From assembly GCA_002105175.1 (NCBI GenBank), contig MCGE01000030.1, forward strand, positions 62,001 to 126,000: a DNA stretch of 64,000 nt, read 5' to 3'. Under the pieces are notes generated by a model, which saw only the letters and a list, made by a program, of their open reading frames with translations, was not told the DNA's origin and ran no database searches. Made by a program: the position numbers and the translations under genes. The first letter of the stretch is position 1. Every line of letters starts with the position of its first letter. Below are positions 49,242 through 60,907 of the stretch, piece by piece. Source of the DNA: Absidia repens (lineage: Eukaryota; Mucoromycota; Mucoromycetes; Mucorales; Cunninghamellaceae).

Positions 49242-49979
49242 ACTGCTTTTAGGGCTGTGCTCTACATCGCTGAGCTATATGAACGAAATGGAAATCATGG
49301 CCTTGCTTCGACCAAATACAATGATATCATCAATCAATATCCATTGAGATCTCAAATAGGATGGTATGCTCGATTGAATATATCTCGTATGGTGGTGATG
49401 TCAAATGCAGGAACTTCTTTCTCTGAACAACGCCAAGTTTTGGGTTGGCTTCATGATATGACTGACCAAAATGCAGGTGAAGCCTCGGTTGAGCCATTAC
49501 TTCTATTGGGTAAGTTGGAGAAAAAAAAAAGAGAGGGCTGGGTGGGATTGAAAATGCTTACTGATTTTGATTTCCCATCAATAGCGATGTGCAATGAACT
49601 TGGACTTGGAACTCCTCAAAATATCACCAAAGCCAAAGTTTTATATGAAAAGTCTGTTGAAATCAAGGTCCCCTCTTCGAATGAAGCAGTCTTTTGGCCA
49701 CAGCAAAATGCATACTTCCGGCTAGCGAAATTTTGTGTCGACCAGAATTTGTACAGTGCGTCCTTTGGTTACTTCAAACAATTGGAAACAAACCTCTATC
49801 GCATGAACCACCACTCCCCTGAAACAAGACGCCAAGCTAGACAAGTCCGATATTATTTAGGTATTGAAAAAAAAAATTAAGGGAAAAGTAGAGGGTGAAT
49901 TTCGGACTGAACGAAATGTCAGGGGAAAAGTAGGAGGATGACATTTCAGCTAGCAAAAGGAAAGATCGAAGATGCTAAT

Positions 49980-50024
<45 letters not shown>

Positions 50025-52062
50025 CTTTTCTTTAGGCTACCTTCAGTTGAACGGATATGGCACAGAAAAAAATGAGCAAGAAGGCATTGCATGGTTGACT
50101 CAAGCTGCTGATGAAGGTGAAGGTGAAGCATGTTATTCTCTTGGGAAGCTGTATCTGAACAAAAAACAACATGATGATGATACTTATGTCCAGCAAGCGA
50201 CAAGAAGATTTGATCAAGGTGTCTCCACAGGTCATGCTGGGTGTATGCGTGAGCTTGCGTTGATTGTACAACAAGAACATCAAGCGGACAAAGATTGGGA
50301 CGGGCTTGAGACCTACGATTTACTCGAACGCGCTTATCGATTAGGTGATGTGGAAGCATTGGTTCGTTTGGCAGTGGCAGTACAATATGGTCTGGGGACA
50401 ACTATCAAGAAAGGCAACACCACTATGGCACTGGGTTGGTACCGCACAGCAGCTCAACAAGGTCATCCCAAAGCAGCAGTGTATGCAGCTGTGGCATTCC
50501 ATGAATTGAAACAACATGAACTGGCAGTCGAATGGTTCCAAATGCAGCCTGAAAGTCTTGTTTCAAAAGTTTGGTTGGCGTTCTATCGACTGAAAGGTGT
50601 TGGGGGACTCTTACTAGACCCAAGCAAAGCATTTAATCAATTGGAACATGTGGTAACTGCATTTGAATTCAACAATCAGCATGATGTGGGTGACATAAAT
50701 GCACTTGGATTGGCTTACTTTTTGGTTGGACGATGCTATGAAGAGGGTGAAGGTACGACCAAGGACGAGGCGCAAGCTATGCACTATTATGATTTGGCAA
50801 GGCAACGGACACATGACGTGGAGGCAACATATAGACTTGGAACGCTTTTTTTTCAACAAAAATCTGGAAATGGCGATCCTGACAGTATCGTCGAGCAGCA
50901 ACAACGGGCCTTTGAATGTTTTGACACAGCGGCATCGAAAGGCAATCTGGAAGCCAAATACATGGTGGGTGTTTATCATGCCCGTGGTCTTGGTGGAATG
51001 GTGAAAGACAAGGCGGCTGCTCATATTCATCTTCAACGTGCTATTCGGGATGGACATACTCGTGCAATTTTGGAACTGGGTCATGTGTTATGGTCAGCAA
51101 AAAATTACGATGAAGCTATCAACCAATTCAAGAAGGCGGCGGAGCTTAGAATTCCCGAAGCATCTTACCATTTGGGCAGACTCTATCATGAAGGTGTCAG
51201 AGAACGGTCTCACGGAAAATCTTCTTCAAGTGGCAACAACTTGGCGGATTCTATGATTATTCCTCAAGATTATCACCAGGCATTTTTTTATTTTATGAAA
51301 GCGGCAGAACAAGGGCATCCTATGGCAAATATGATGGTGGGCACATATTTTCAAGAAGGCTACGACGCTGCGTTTCATCCGGTTGATTTATTGGAAGCAT
51401 TGAACTATTATAATTTGGCATATCAATACAATGGGGGGCACGTGGTGGAACTAGCCATTGCTAAATTATTACATACGATGGCGGAACAAGAACCCAAAAT
51501 GGATCAAGCAAACCTATATCATGAAAAAACCTTTAACTGGTTCGTCCAAGCAAGTCCTATCAAAAACAGCATCGATAAACAAAATACCACCGACAGTAAT
51601 GATGATGGCACCAATTACTCTGTACAAACCGAGCAGCAAGTTAGCAATGACACTGATTTGGCCGAGCAGCAACTATACGAAGCGCAAATGATGGTAGCTT
51701 TTTATTACTTGAATGGATGGGGCCCGATTGAAAAAAATTGTGCTCTTGGATTTGAACTTTTACTGGATGCGGCAAATAATGGTGCTTCGGATGCCTTTAT
51801 GGATGTTGCCAGATGTTATGAAAATGGAATCGGAGTTGCCATGGACAAGTCACAGGCTTACCAGTACTGGACGTTTGCAGCAGATATGAATCTTGTGGAA
51901 GCCATGGATCGAATTAGCATCTATTACCGAGAAGGATGGGGTGGATTGACAATTGACACTGCGATTGCTGATACATGGGAGGCCAAAGCGACTCTTCTTC
52001 GAAATGGCGACTCCGACCGTGATTCAAGTATTTATACCACCTCTTCGACATCAACCTATTAA
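45829..52062 (+). CDS. Giant Sel1-repeat (HCP-like) protein with N-myristoylation signal, one frame break
   Basis: Five exons: 45829-47205, 47428-49150, 49253-49509, 49585-49860 and 50036-52062. With one missing base restored in count only, this makes about 1,886 residues. It begins MGAQQSKYKHRQ, a textbook N-myristoylation start (Gly2, Ser6, Lys7) with basic residues. Residues ~10-250 are Ser-rich and disordered. From about 255 to the end there are dozens of Sel1-type helical repeats (for example NLGSLYAEGHQVKKNVAQAI, YYKKAA, GMVKDKAAAHIHLQRAI, DVARCYENGIGVAMDKSQAY). Sel1 proteins are scaffolds, as in chitin synthase activation (Skt5/Chs4) or ERAD (Hrd3); the partner here is unknown. The frame breaks near 48774-48783, where CCTG appears to lack a C; downstream repeats resume in the next frame. 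The 75-nt intron 49510-49584 has no in-frame stop. Confidence 0.85.
49982..50024. repeat. Poly(T) tract, 43 bases, in an intron
   Basis: Uninterrupted T43 just before the acceptor of the last exon of the Sel1 gene (tract, then CTTTTCTTTAG). Confidence 0.95.
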
Positions 52063-52066
52063 TCGC

Positions 52067-52186
52067 CAATTCACACACACAAACACACATATATATATGC
52101 ACACATATATATACACTTATATGTACACACATACACACATACATACTTACACGCATACACACATATACACATATGCAGACACACAC
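52067..52186. repeat. CA/TA-rich simple repeat
   Basis: Mixed (CA)n and (TA)n units directly after the Sel1 gene stop codon, in its 3' UTR. Confidence 0.85.
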
Positions 52187-52599
52187 TATCTTTGACAAGG
52201 AATCCTCCATGAACATGTACCTCACCCATTCGTTTATATTATGTATATTATATATATTTTTACTACAATACCCTCATATTATATCTTTTAGTATTATTAT
52301 TTATGTCATCGCTCGTTTTTATTTATTTTATCCCTTTACTACATTTGGCGGTTGCACCCAGCTCCTTTATTTAGTTTAATTTGCCTATTTTCTTTTGTAT
52401 TTATATTCAATTTACTTTTTTTTTTTTTTTTGGATTATGAAATAAAGCGCCCTGGAGCTCCGCTGGAGTTTTGGCTAATTTTTGATTATATGAACATCAG
52501 GTTTTTGTCTTTTCTTGAATGTGGGCTTTTGATGGGATAGATGGGATGGATTTAGACGATTCCTCCTTGGTGGTCAGTCGTCCTTTCGCTCCACCTGGT
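52187..52599. other. 3' flank of the Sel1 gene
   Basis: AT-rich with an AATAAA near 52441. No gene seen. Confidence 0.45.
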
Positions 52600-52619
52600 G
52601 TGCTCATCGTTTCCTCTAC

Positions 52620-52655
<36 letters not shown>

Positions 52656-52960
52656 CTCCGCCCACATGATTCTTTTTTTTTTTTGTCTTTTTCTATTTTC
52701 TCCTTTTTTTTTCATTCATTGAAGTTTCAATGATGGTGATCTTGGATTAGTATTAGAAATCGAATCAGGGGCATTTCGAAAAAATGCATTGTAACCATCA
52801 TTGGGAAACCCTTTCATTTTGGATTCGTGATTTGGTACCGCCATTAGATGGGCGGCCATTGTAGAATAGTGTCATTAGTTTAGCTTGTTGTCAACTCTCA
52901 TAGTTTATACTATATCTCTATCTGAATAAAACATATATTGCATTTTTATTACTTGTCTCT
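52600..52960 (+). repeat. Interspersed repeat family, copy C
   Basis: Forward copy: A31 and T-rich tracts around CGCCCACATGATTC, then the core from about 52722 (GATGGTGATCTTGGATTAGTATTAG) with AACCCTTTCATTTTGGATTC at about 52807, and an ATCTGAATAAAACATAT box near 52922. The middle of the core has diverged or carries an insertion near 52760-52800. Downstream tandem units are missing. Confidence 0.7.
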
Positions 52961-53219
52961 TTGATGCGTAGATTTTTTTTAATGGGATATAATTAAACAT
53001 CAAACATATTCTGTATATACAACTAACCTCCTCAATAACAATCATTTTGAGAAAGTCATATTCGCTGCCAGAAATAAAATAAAGACTAGCAATTTCCATT
53101 TTGCCGACTATCGTTATTGAGGAGTTATGAATATTGGCAAAAAAAAACAGTAAAAATAATAAAACGGTTAAACGAAATACCCTCTCCCTCAGGTGTAACC
53201 CAAACCAGCAGCACATATC

Positions 53220-53830
53220 AAAAACACGCTACAAGGGATCTATTAGGTTAGTATGAGGGAGGCTATTGGGGGGTCTGGATAATGGTCAACGCTAATCTAG
53301 AGGTGCAATTGTAGAAAGGGCTTTAATATACCGCAAAAGTCAATCAATGCAATGAAAAAGATTAAAAGCGGATATCTTTTATTAAGGCATAACTATTTCA
53401 ACATCAATCAAAAGGCGGAGTGATGGCACTAAACAGAATCTACTGCACAAGACATGAGAGAAACCAATGGGAACAGTGTTCATTGAAGCGTGTAAAAAGA
53501 GATATATTTTATTCAGATATATATACAAACTATGACAAAACTAACACTAATCTAAGCAAATGAAGACAGCAAACGTCAACTAATGGTGGCCCCAATTTCT
53601 AGACCCAAAATGAAAGGGTTTCCCAAGCATCTTGTAATCCCTGAGCTGAAGTCCCTTCTAAACTAGTCCTAATGCTAATCTAAGATAACGGTAACCTCAA
53701 AGATGTGAAAAGCGTGAAGGAAAAAAAGAGAATGAAAGCAAGAACGCGAAAAAAGAAAAAATCGGTACAAATAAAAATCATGTGTGCGGGATCTGAAATA
53801 TTTTCTGTAGCCTTAATGAAAACAAAAGAA
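53220..53830 (-). repeat. Interspersed repeat family, copy F
   Basis: Reverse copy facing copy C across about 260 bp. Core at 53520-53700 (GTTTCCCAAGCATCTTGTAA; TTCTAAACTAGTCCTAATGC). Minus-strand AATAAA-like boxes near 53507, 53480 and 53380. The plus-strand words ACAAGACATGAGAGAAACCAA match copies D and E. Confidence 0.75.
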
Positions 53831-54729
53831 TTCAGAGGGCCATTGTGTTGACAGATATAGCATAGATACACACGATGGAATAAAGATATTGCTTACAATA
53901 ATGACACAATTTTGTTTTTCCGATAATACCCTTACCGTAGGTCCAGATCTGCGAACTATCGAAAACTCTCATGGGTGTGCTACTTGGAGGTTACAAATTT
54001 GATCCCATCCATAAAGCAATACGGAGTTGTACTTTCAATAACAGATGCCTTCTGGATTATATGTCTGTTCTAGGAGCTAGAGGCAAAAACTACATCTTTT
54101 TTTTTTTTTTTTTTTTTTTGGAGGCGACAGAGGTGGGACAGGGGTTGAGGAAGGAAAATGAGCGGTAGTCTACTATGATGTATTTTTGGCGTTACAACCT
54201 TTATAACGCCAAAAATATACGCAGCATATCAAGTATACACGGGCCTGAGCAAACCCCCCCCCCAATTGGGTCTTCTTTTTTTTTAAAAAAAATGAGTTCA
54301 AATCATAATTTGATTAGTTGCTGTATATCCAACTTCCCTTTTTCAAAGAACTTATATCTGACAATACTTGATATCACTCTGATTGTACTGCAGTGTACAG
54401 TACACCTACCAATAAAGCAAAAACCATCGCCCTACTTCTCGAACCTATTACCATTCACCTCACCTCCACAAATCGCAAATGTTCGTCTTCAGCACATAAC
54501 CATCGATACGTAAAACACAAAACAACAAGTGAATGAGTCAGTTTTTATTTTTATTGAGTAAAAAGACAATAACTAGATAATAAATATAAAATAGTAGGAT
54601 AAATATAAATATAAAGAGAAGCCGAAGAGAAGAATGAAAAATATAAAACTACATTATTAAAAATGACTGATCGTATATAAAACAATAGCTAATGTATAAA
54701 AAGGACAGTGGGGGAGAGATAACGGCCAT
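53831..54729. other. Intergenic, no gene seen
   Basis: It includes a T20 run near 54098 and an inverted repeat TTTTTGGCGTTA/TAACGCCAAAAA-like at about 54183-54217. The right end is the 3' UTR of the Mid2-like gene. Confidence 0.45.
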
Positions 54730-55814
54730 CTAACGATTGGCAGCATCAGGTTTGTGAATATCGGGTGAGCCGCCAGCTGGAGGGAGAGGGGGGAGAGGAT
54801 TGCTCATTAAAGAAGGAGAGCCTTGTGGCTGTTGTTGCTGTTGATGATATACTTGATGTTGTTGAGGAGGAGGCATAGCTTCATATCCGGTGTTGATGGG
54901 TTGACCAGTCGCGCCATCATAATAATATCCGTTTTCATCATAGTATCCGCCGTTGGCATCATAGCCGCCTTCTTGAGGGTAATAATAGGCACCACCATCA
55001 TGGTATTGATCGTAGCCCTGTTGTTGATAATGTTTGCTTCCATCATTGTAATAAGTACCTTGTTCATTCATTCGAGGAATGGTCGGCGAAACTGCAGCAG
55101 CGCCAGCAGCACCGCTAGCCAAGGTAGTTCCACCCATAGTTGCAGGTGAGTGAGTAACAGCAGGTGAGCGATGATGAGGGAAGTCGCGTTCGGCCAGTCC
55201 AAAATCTTCAAAGTTTGCCTTTCGTTGGTTTGTTTTGCTGGTGCATCCACCACGACGATTAAGCCATGCCAATAAACCACCAATAAGAGCAAGACCAACT
55301 ATTAAAAAAAAAGTGTGTGTGAGATTTTGTGTCTGATAAAAATAGAAAAAAACGACTTACCAACCCCGCCAACCACAGCACCAACAATGGTGGGTGTGTT
55401 GTTTTCGTTGTCTGGCTTAGGGGTTTCCGAAGGCGTTGAAGAAGAAGATGATGATGGTGAAGAGGAAGAAGACGATGTAGGTGAAGAAGAAGATGCGGTA
55501 GGGGTGGAAGAGGAAGAAGAGACGACGGAAGACGAAGATATCACACTAGATGAGCTTGGGACGATAGACGATGAACTAGAGGTGATAGGGATAATAGGAG
55601 AGAAAGAACTCGATGATGATGATGGAGAAGGAGACGGTGACGGACTAGGTGAAGGGCTTGGTGAAGGACTGGGTGAAGGACTGGGTGAAGGAGATACTGG
55701 ATCGGACGAAGAAGCAGTGTCAGAGGGGAAAAGACCTTGAGAATCAACACCTTTTGATAAAAGCTGTACTGACAAGAGTAAAGTGGCGATCAACAAAAAG
55801 GTAGATGACCGCAT
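54730..55814 (-). CDS. Mid2-like cell-surface sensor candidate (mucin-like, single-pass)
   Basis: Two exons (55814-55361 and 55298-54730) give 340 residues. A signal peptide (MRSSTFLLIATLLLSVQLLS) is followed by an extracellular Ser/Pro region with repeated SP pairs and long Ser runs, suited to O-mannosylation. One membrane helix is assembled across the intron (IVGAVVGGVG then VGLALIGGLLAW). The ~165-residue cytosolic tail is rich in Tyr, Gly and Gln (NGGYYDENGYYYDG) and Pro near the end. This is the architecture of Mid2/Mtl1-type wall-integrity sensors, but sequence identity to a named protein cannot be claimed. The exon 1 SP repeats are a simple-sequence tract that may vary in length. Confidence 0.8.
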
Positions 55815-56739
55815 AATGCTGGGTAATTGATTACTGATTAATTATTTGTTTGTATGTTGATTACTGTTTATTCTAGTTATTGTCAAAACGAGGTAATAAA
55901 AAAAAGGGAAAAGAGAAAATGAGAAAAAAAAATCAAAACGATTGAAAATTAAGTGATCCAATTGGGCCCTTATTTTATTTTGGTATCACCTAAGAAAAGT
56001 TTATTTCCACTCTCAATAGCGGCGTTTGAATATCAAACCAACCTCACTTGACGAAGCTAGTTTATGCAATAACTACATTCTTAACTGCAGTAAGGCTTAA
56101 TTGTGAATGAGATTGTTGTCTTCAATACAAGCATCATCTTCTATCATTGATAAAAATAGTTCACTATGCATTTTATAGCTGAGAATGATCGAGAATCAAC
56201 CTCGGGTTTTCTTGATTATCGTCTGACGTTGTACAACTGCAATCTTGTCCTTCTTTCTATCGAGTTCAAATGATACTGGTAATAATAGATGTTTGAAATC
56301 ATGTCGCACCTGAAGAAAAATAATGTCGGCCAATCAGATAATGAATGTCGAATGTTTTTGATTTGAGTGTCGTGTTGCACGTGTGTACAGAAAATTGATC
56401 AAAAATGAGTTCTCCAAAAAGAAAAGGCTAATATAGGCTGAAGTTCGAAAAGATAAAAGGTCAAAGGTATAAAGACAAGAGGATAATTTTTTTCGTGTGA
56501 GAAATAAATAAATAATAATACTGACTGTGTAACTAACTATTCAAGGGGTCGCGAGTCCAAAGAAATACCAAAACAGTACAAGAAATGGAGATCTCTGATT
56601 GGCTGAAAACTAACATTGGCCTGAAAAGGCAGCATTCAACACTACGGTCAGATCTACTCTAAATCAAACAAGACATAAAATATAAAGAAAAAAGAGACAT
56701 GTATGCAATGGACACGATAAATGAAAAGAAGACAAATCA
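55815..56739. other. Intergenic, 5' flank of Mid2-like gene
   Basis: AT-rich, no gene or RNA seen. Confidence 0.45.
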
Positions 56740-57010
56740 TATATTTTATTTCTAATGTAAATATAAACGATATCAAGACTAACACTAAATTATAATGGCA
56801 TCCATAACCACCAATCGAAGAAAGAGACAATGGGAGGGAAGCACTAATATCCTGGATCTAGAATGGAAGAGTTTCCCCATGTACTTTGTAAATCCCTATT
56901 CAAAAACATCTAATTCCAATAAACTCCACTAATTCAAGATGACAATTAACTGATGTAATCTACAATAAAGTAAAATATGGAAAAATGAAAACTGAAGAAA
57001 GAAAAGATCT
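56740..57010 (-). repeat. Interspersed repeat family, copy G (diverged)
   Basis: Reverse copy, the most eroded. On plus: ATATTTTATTTCTAATGTA, AAGACTAACACTAAATTATAA, then AGAATGGAAGAGTTTCCCCATG and TTTGTAAATCCCT. The order matches the core of other copies. Confidence 0.55.
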
Positions 57011-58537
57011 CATAAATTTTTACATACTATTTTTAAATGCAGATCCAGAGAAATTATTATATGGAGTTAAAAGAATTACGTAGCGGTGAACGCCATTCTT
57101 ATTCGAAATTCTTTTAATGTGAGGACCTACTGTACTTATTATTCTTTGCTGGATTATCTTAATACTATTTGTGTTGACTCATACTAGTTTGATTCCGCTC
57201 CCTTTTTTTCATTAATGATATAAGGAAAAAAAATACCCTATATACATGTCTACATTATTGATATTTGACACACTCTTATTTTTCTTTGGTTTTCCTTATA
57301 GGAACGAGACTCAAGTTTACCTCTCGAGACCCTGCGAACGATAATGTGTATCGGTGCTGTAGTGTCAACGGATTGGCTGGCAGTTAGAGCCGCTATCCAA
57401 TAATAAATACCATAGCTAATCATTACCTTCTCTTCTCTCACTTCGCAGTACTGTCAGCTACAACATTTTATTAGGAGTATCATCATATACCAAGAGCAAT
57501 TCTGATTGGCCAACTTTTTTTTCTCTACAGATGCGACGTGATTTTCGCCAACTATTATGGAATGACAGTACACAAGAAGTTTCCCTGACCAAGATCCTTA
57601 TTTTATTTCTGGTTCATTATCATGACCAAAACTATTTATGGTTTTTTTTTTTTTTTTTGTGAATGGGTCATTCGTCCTTGACTTATAACTAAGCCGTCCA
57701 TTTGTAATGGTGTGAAAATATATTTTAAACGCCGTCGAAATCTTGGTCAAGCAGTATGATGCAGCATATAAACTCTATATTTCCATTTTAGTATGATATC
57801 CCAAGAACATCAAGAAAATGATCTGGATATACTTTGTTTGATGTTTTTCCAAGTGAACGAGATTGAAACATCTTGATACCTTATGTTCTTATACCAGTTC
57901 TGGCACACCATACTCACACCATACTCACAGCAATGATTAGAAATAAAATTGTACACGGTACTATTTTTGTTAATGAATTTCAAATTAACGATGATTAGTT
58001 TGGTATTTGTTATTATTATTGTTATCCTTTCATATATATATATATATATATATATACACCTAATTGTGGTGGGACAACGACTTTTGTTCGATTGTTCTAC
58101 AGAAATGTGGGTTGGCAAAACGAGAGCATGAAAAAACGGTGCCGTTGATCCCAAATAAGGGTCCTGAGTTTGAATAATAAGCACGCCTAGTGGTGGCGTT
58201 AGATGTTGCTCTGACAGTTTGGGCAAACATATCGTTTTATGTTGTTGTTGTTGTTATTGTTTTGTTTTTGTTGATATTTCTTCCTCTCTCTTTTCTTTTT
58301 TATCTGCCTATCGCCACACAAATAGTGGTATTTCTTTTTTGACCCTTTATTTTTATTTTCTTTGAAAAACCGCCAATTTTTTTGTTTTTCTCTGTTTTCT
58401 CATTCTTCATACTATCAATAAAACGAAAACCAACCCCTAGCCCATCTCATTCAAACTTGTAAGTGCAGTCCATTTCTTGTTCTCGTATGTCCCTTCATTA
58501 TTAACTTCTACTCTTCTTTTGTTTAGACTGCCGTCCA
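57011..58537. other. Intergenic, promoter side of F-box/WD40 gene
   Basis: AT-rich with an (AT)n run near 58033-58056. Short ORFs here show nothing recognisable. CT-rich sequence precedes the gene start. Confidence 0.45.
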
Positions 58538-58861
58538 ATGAAGAACTCACTATCGAAACGAGATCATCAAGCATTTGCTTATTCTAACCAAGAAGACGAA
58601 ACAGACTCCTTACAGCTAAGGCCTTCTCCTCGACCACCTCAACCAGTCCCCACAGCATTTAAAACGACAAGACGATCTTTCCATTCCTTATCAGTTGCTC
58701 CTTCCTATCAGAATGATCCCAGCATAAGCACCAACAAAGACTACAATGGTAACAGTAACACAACAAGCAAATCCCCACATTTATTAAGCTACGATATTAG
58801 CTCTCAACGACCCTCCTCAGCAACAAAGAAATCTCGCCTCTATCGTTTTCAGAATCACCGC

Positions 58862-58937
<76 letters not shown>

Positions 58938-60526
58938 TCTACGCCCCCGTACCATCATCATTAATTCCTGCCAAAAACGATTTAGATAATACTGCCACCA
59001 ACAGCATCAACAAAAGGTCTCAAGCTTCAGACAAAAAAGGTAAGTCAGAAAAAAACATGTGTTTTGTACGACTACACTATGTAACTGTGATGTGTATATA
59101 TTCATTCCTTCTTCTGGTGGTTTATTATCATTTAGACTTCATCAGCGAACTACCTTACGAATTAATATTGCTAATACTGAAAGAACTGAATGTTTATTCG
59201 CTCCTAGTATTGGGGGAGGTGAATCGTGGTTGGCGGGATATCATCAACATGGGTGACGAATGGCACCGACGTATGCAGCAAAACGGGTGGACGATCCGCT
59301 TACCAGCACATTGGCAACAGATCATCACCTCATCGGATCAGATGCAATGGCGATATTGGTTTTTACAACGGTACAAATTATCGGAACGATGGCGGCTGGG
59401 TCAGGTGGCAGCTCACTACTTGCTTGGTCACAGGGATAGTGTGTACTGTGTACAATTTGATGATCGAAAAATCATTTCCGGCAGTCGTGATCGTACGATT
59501 AAAATCTGGGACGCTACTTCATATCAATGTGTACGTACTCTCTCTGGACATGATGGAAGTGTCCTTTGTTTACAATATGACCGCGATTATTTGGTTTCAG
59601 GCTCTTCTGACAATACGGTGATGGTATGGTCTATGCGGACTTTACGACAACTGATGCGAATACGGGTAAGCAAGAAAAAAACAAAACAAAAAAAAAACTC
59701 ATGATTATAAACGTTTGGTCACTCATCATCTTGTTGGGTATCCTATTTTAGGGTCACACGGCAAAAGTATCAGATGTTTGCTTCAACAAGGAATATATTG
59801 TCAGTGGATCAAAAGATTCAACAATCAGGATATCTACTTTGAAAACAGGTGAATTGATACGTGTCATCCATGCGCATGATGGTCCCGTCAACTCGGTAAA
59901 AATACACAAGAACAATATTGTCTCAGGCTCTCGGGAAACAATGATCAAAATGTGGGATATTAATACTGGTGAATGTCTGCGCGAATTTACCGGTCATACG
60001 CATGGACTTGCGTGTTTACAATTTGATGGCAATATTATTGTCAGTGGAGCCAATGACCAAAAAATCAAGGTTTGGAATGCCAAGGTAATGTATATATAAA
60101 AGAATAGCTGATTCTGCACTCATTTTTATTTACCTTTATTGACGTTTATATTATAGACAGGGGAATGTATGACCACTTGCGAAGGTAAGAAAATTGCATA
60201 TAATGCAAGTCACAACGTGGGTGGAATATAAACACTTTCTTTATATGTCCACATGGAAACTCACTTCCTTTACTTTATTAGGACATACTGGGTTGGTACG
60301 TGCACTCAGCTTCTCGGAAAATCGAATTGTCAGTTGTGGGTATGACCAAAGTATACGCGTATGGGACTCCGAGACTGGGACTTGTTTATTGAACTTCCAA
60401 AGTGGGCATACTAGCTGGATCTTCGATGTGAACTTCGATGATAAACGCATCATCAGCTCAAGTCAGGATGGAAGAATATTGGTAATGGACTTTGCACAAG
60501 GATTGGATACTCGCTTTATCTGCTAA
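58538..60526 (+). CDS. F-box/WD40-repeat protein (SCF substrate receptor type)
   Basis: Five exons (58538-59039, 59136-59665, 59752-60084, 60157-60184, 60282-60526) give 545 residues. The N-terminal ~165 residues are polar and carry 25 consecutive Gln (58862-58936, alternating CAA/CAG). An F-box follows at about 168-205 (DFISELPYELILLILKELN), then seven WD40 repeats from about 262 to the end, each with a GH-type start and a final W-D or equivalent (SGSRDRTIKIWD, SGSSDNTVMVWS, SGSRETMIKMWD, SGANDQKIKVWN, SCGYDQSIRVWD). F-box/WD40 proteins such as Cdc4, Met30 and Pop1 select phosphorylated substrates for SCF ubiquitin ligases. It cannot be assigned to one of these by eye. Exon 4 is only 28 nt. 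Confidence 0.92.
58862..58936 (+). repeat. CAA/CAG repeat encoding 25 Gln
   Basis: Regular alternation of CAA and CAG within exon 1 of the F-box/WD40 gene. Confidence 0.95.
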
Positions 60527-60798
60527 TGAAATTTTGCCATGCGGAAACAAGTATTCCTTTATCCCCTCCTCCACCTCTTCACATGTTACTCTTTTCACTT
60601 TTGTAGATATCTCCCGTATAGTTGATTTGATATTTATTCTTTATCCATAGTTTACTTCTTCATATATATATTCCCTCTCTTATAACCTATTTCACCCCCG
60701 GCCCTTGTTCAATATACACATACCTTTTTTTTCGTATCGTCGAAATCAATCAATAAAAACCAATGATCTTTTTTTGTTTATGAATATTTCATACGCCG

Positions 60799-60845
<47 letters not shown>

Positions 60846-60907
60846 CCCTTCGCTTTTTTCATTTTTCGATTTGTGATCTTTTCGCCCTTTCTACTCATAA
60901 TATCTTT
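60527..60907. promoter_or_regulatory. F-box gene 3' end and GPI2 promoter with T41 tract
   Basis: 381 bp. A T41 run at 60800-60840 lies about 70 bp before the GPI2 start codon. A similar ~30-base T run precedes the transcription factor start at 19016. Such tracts may disfavour nucleosomes. Confidence 0.5.
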
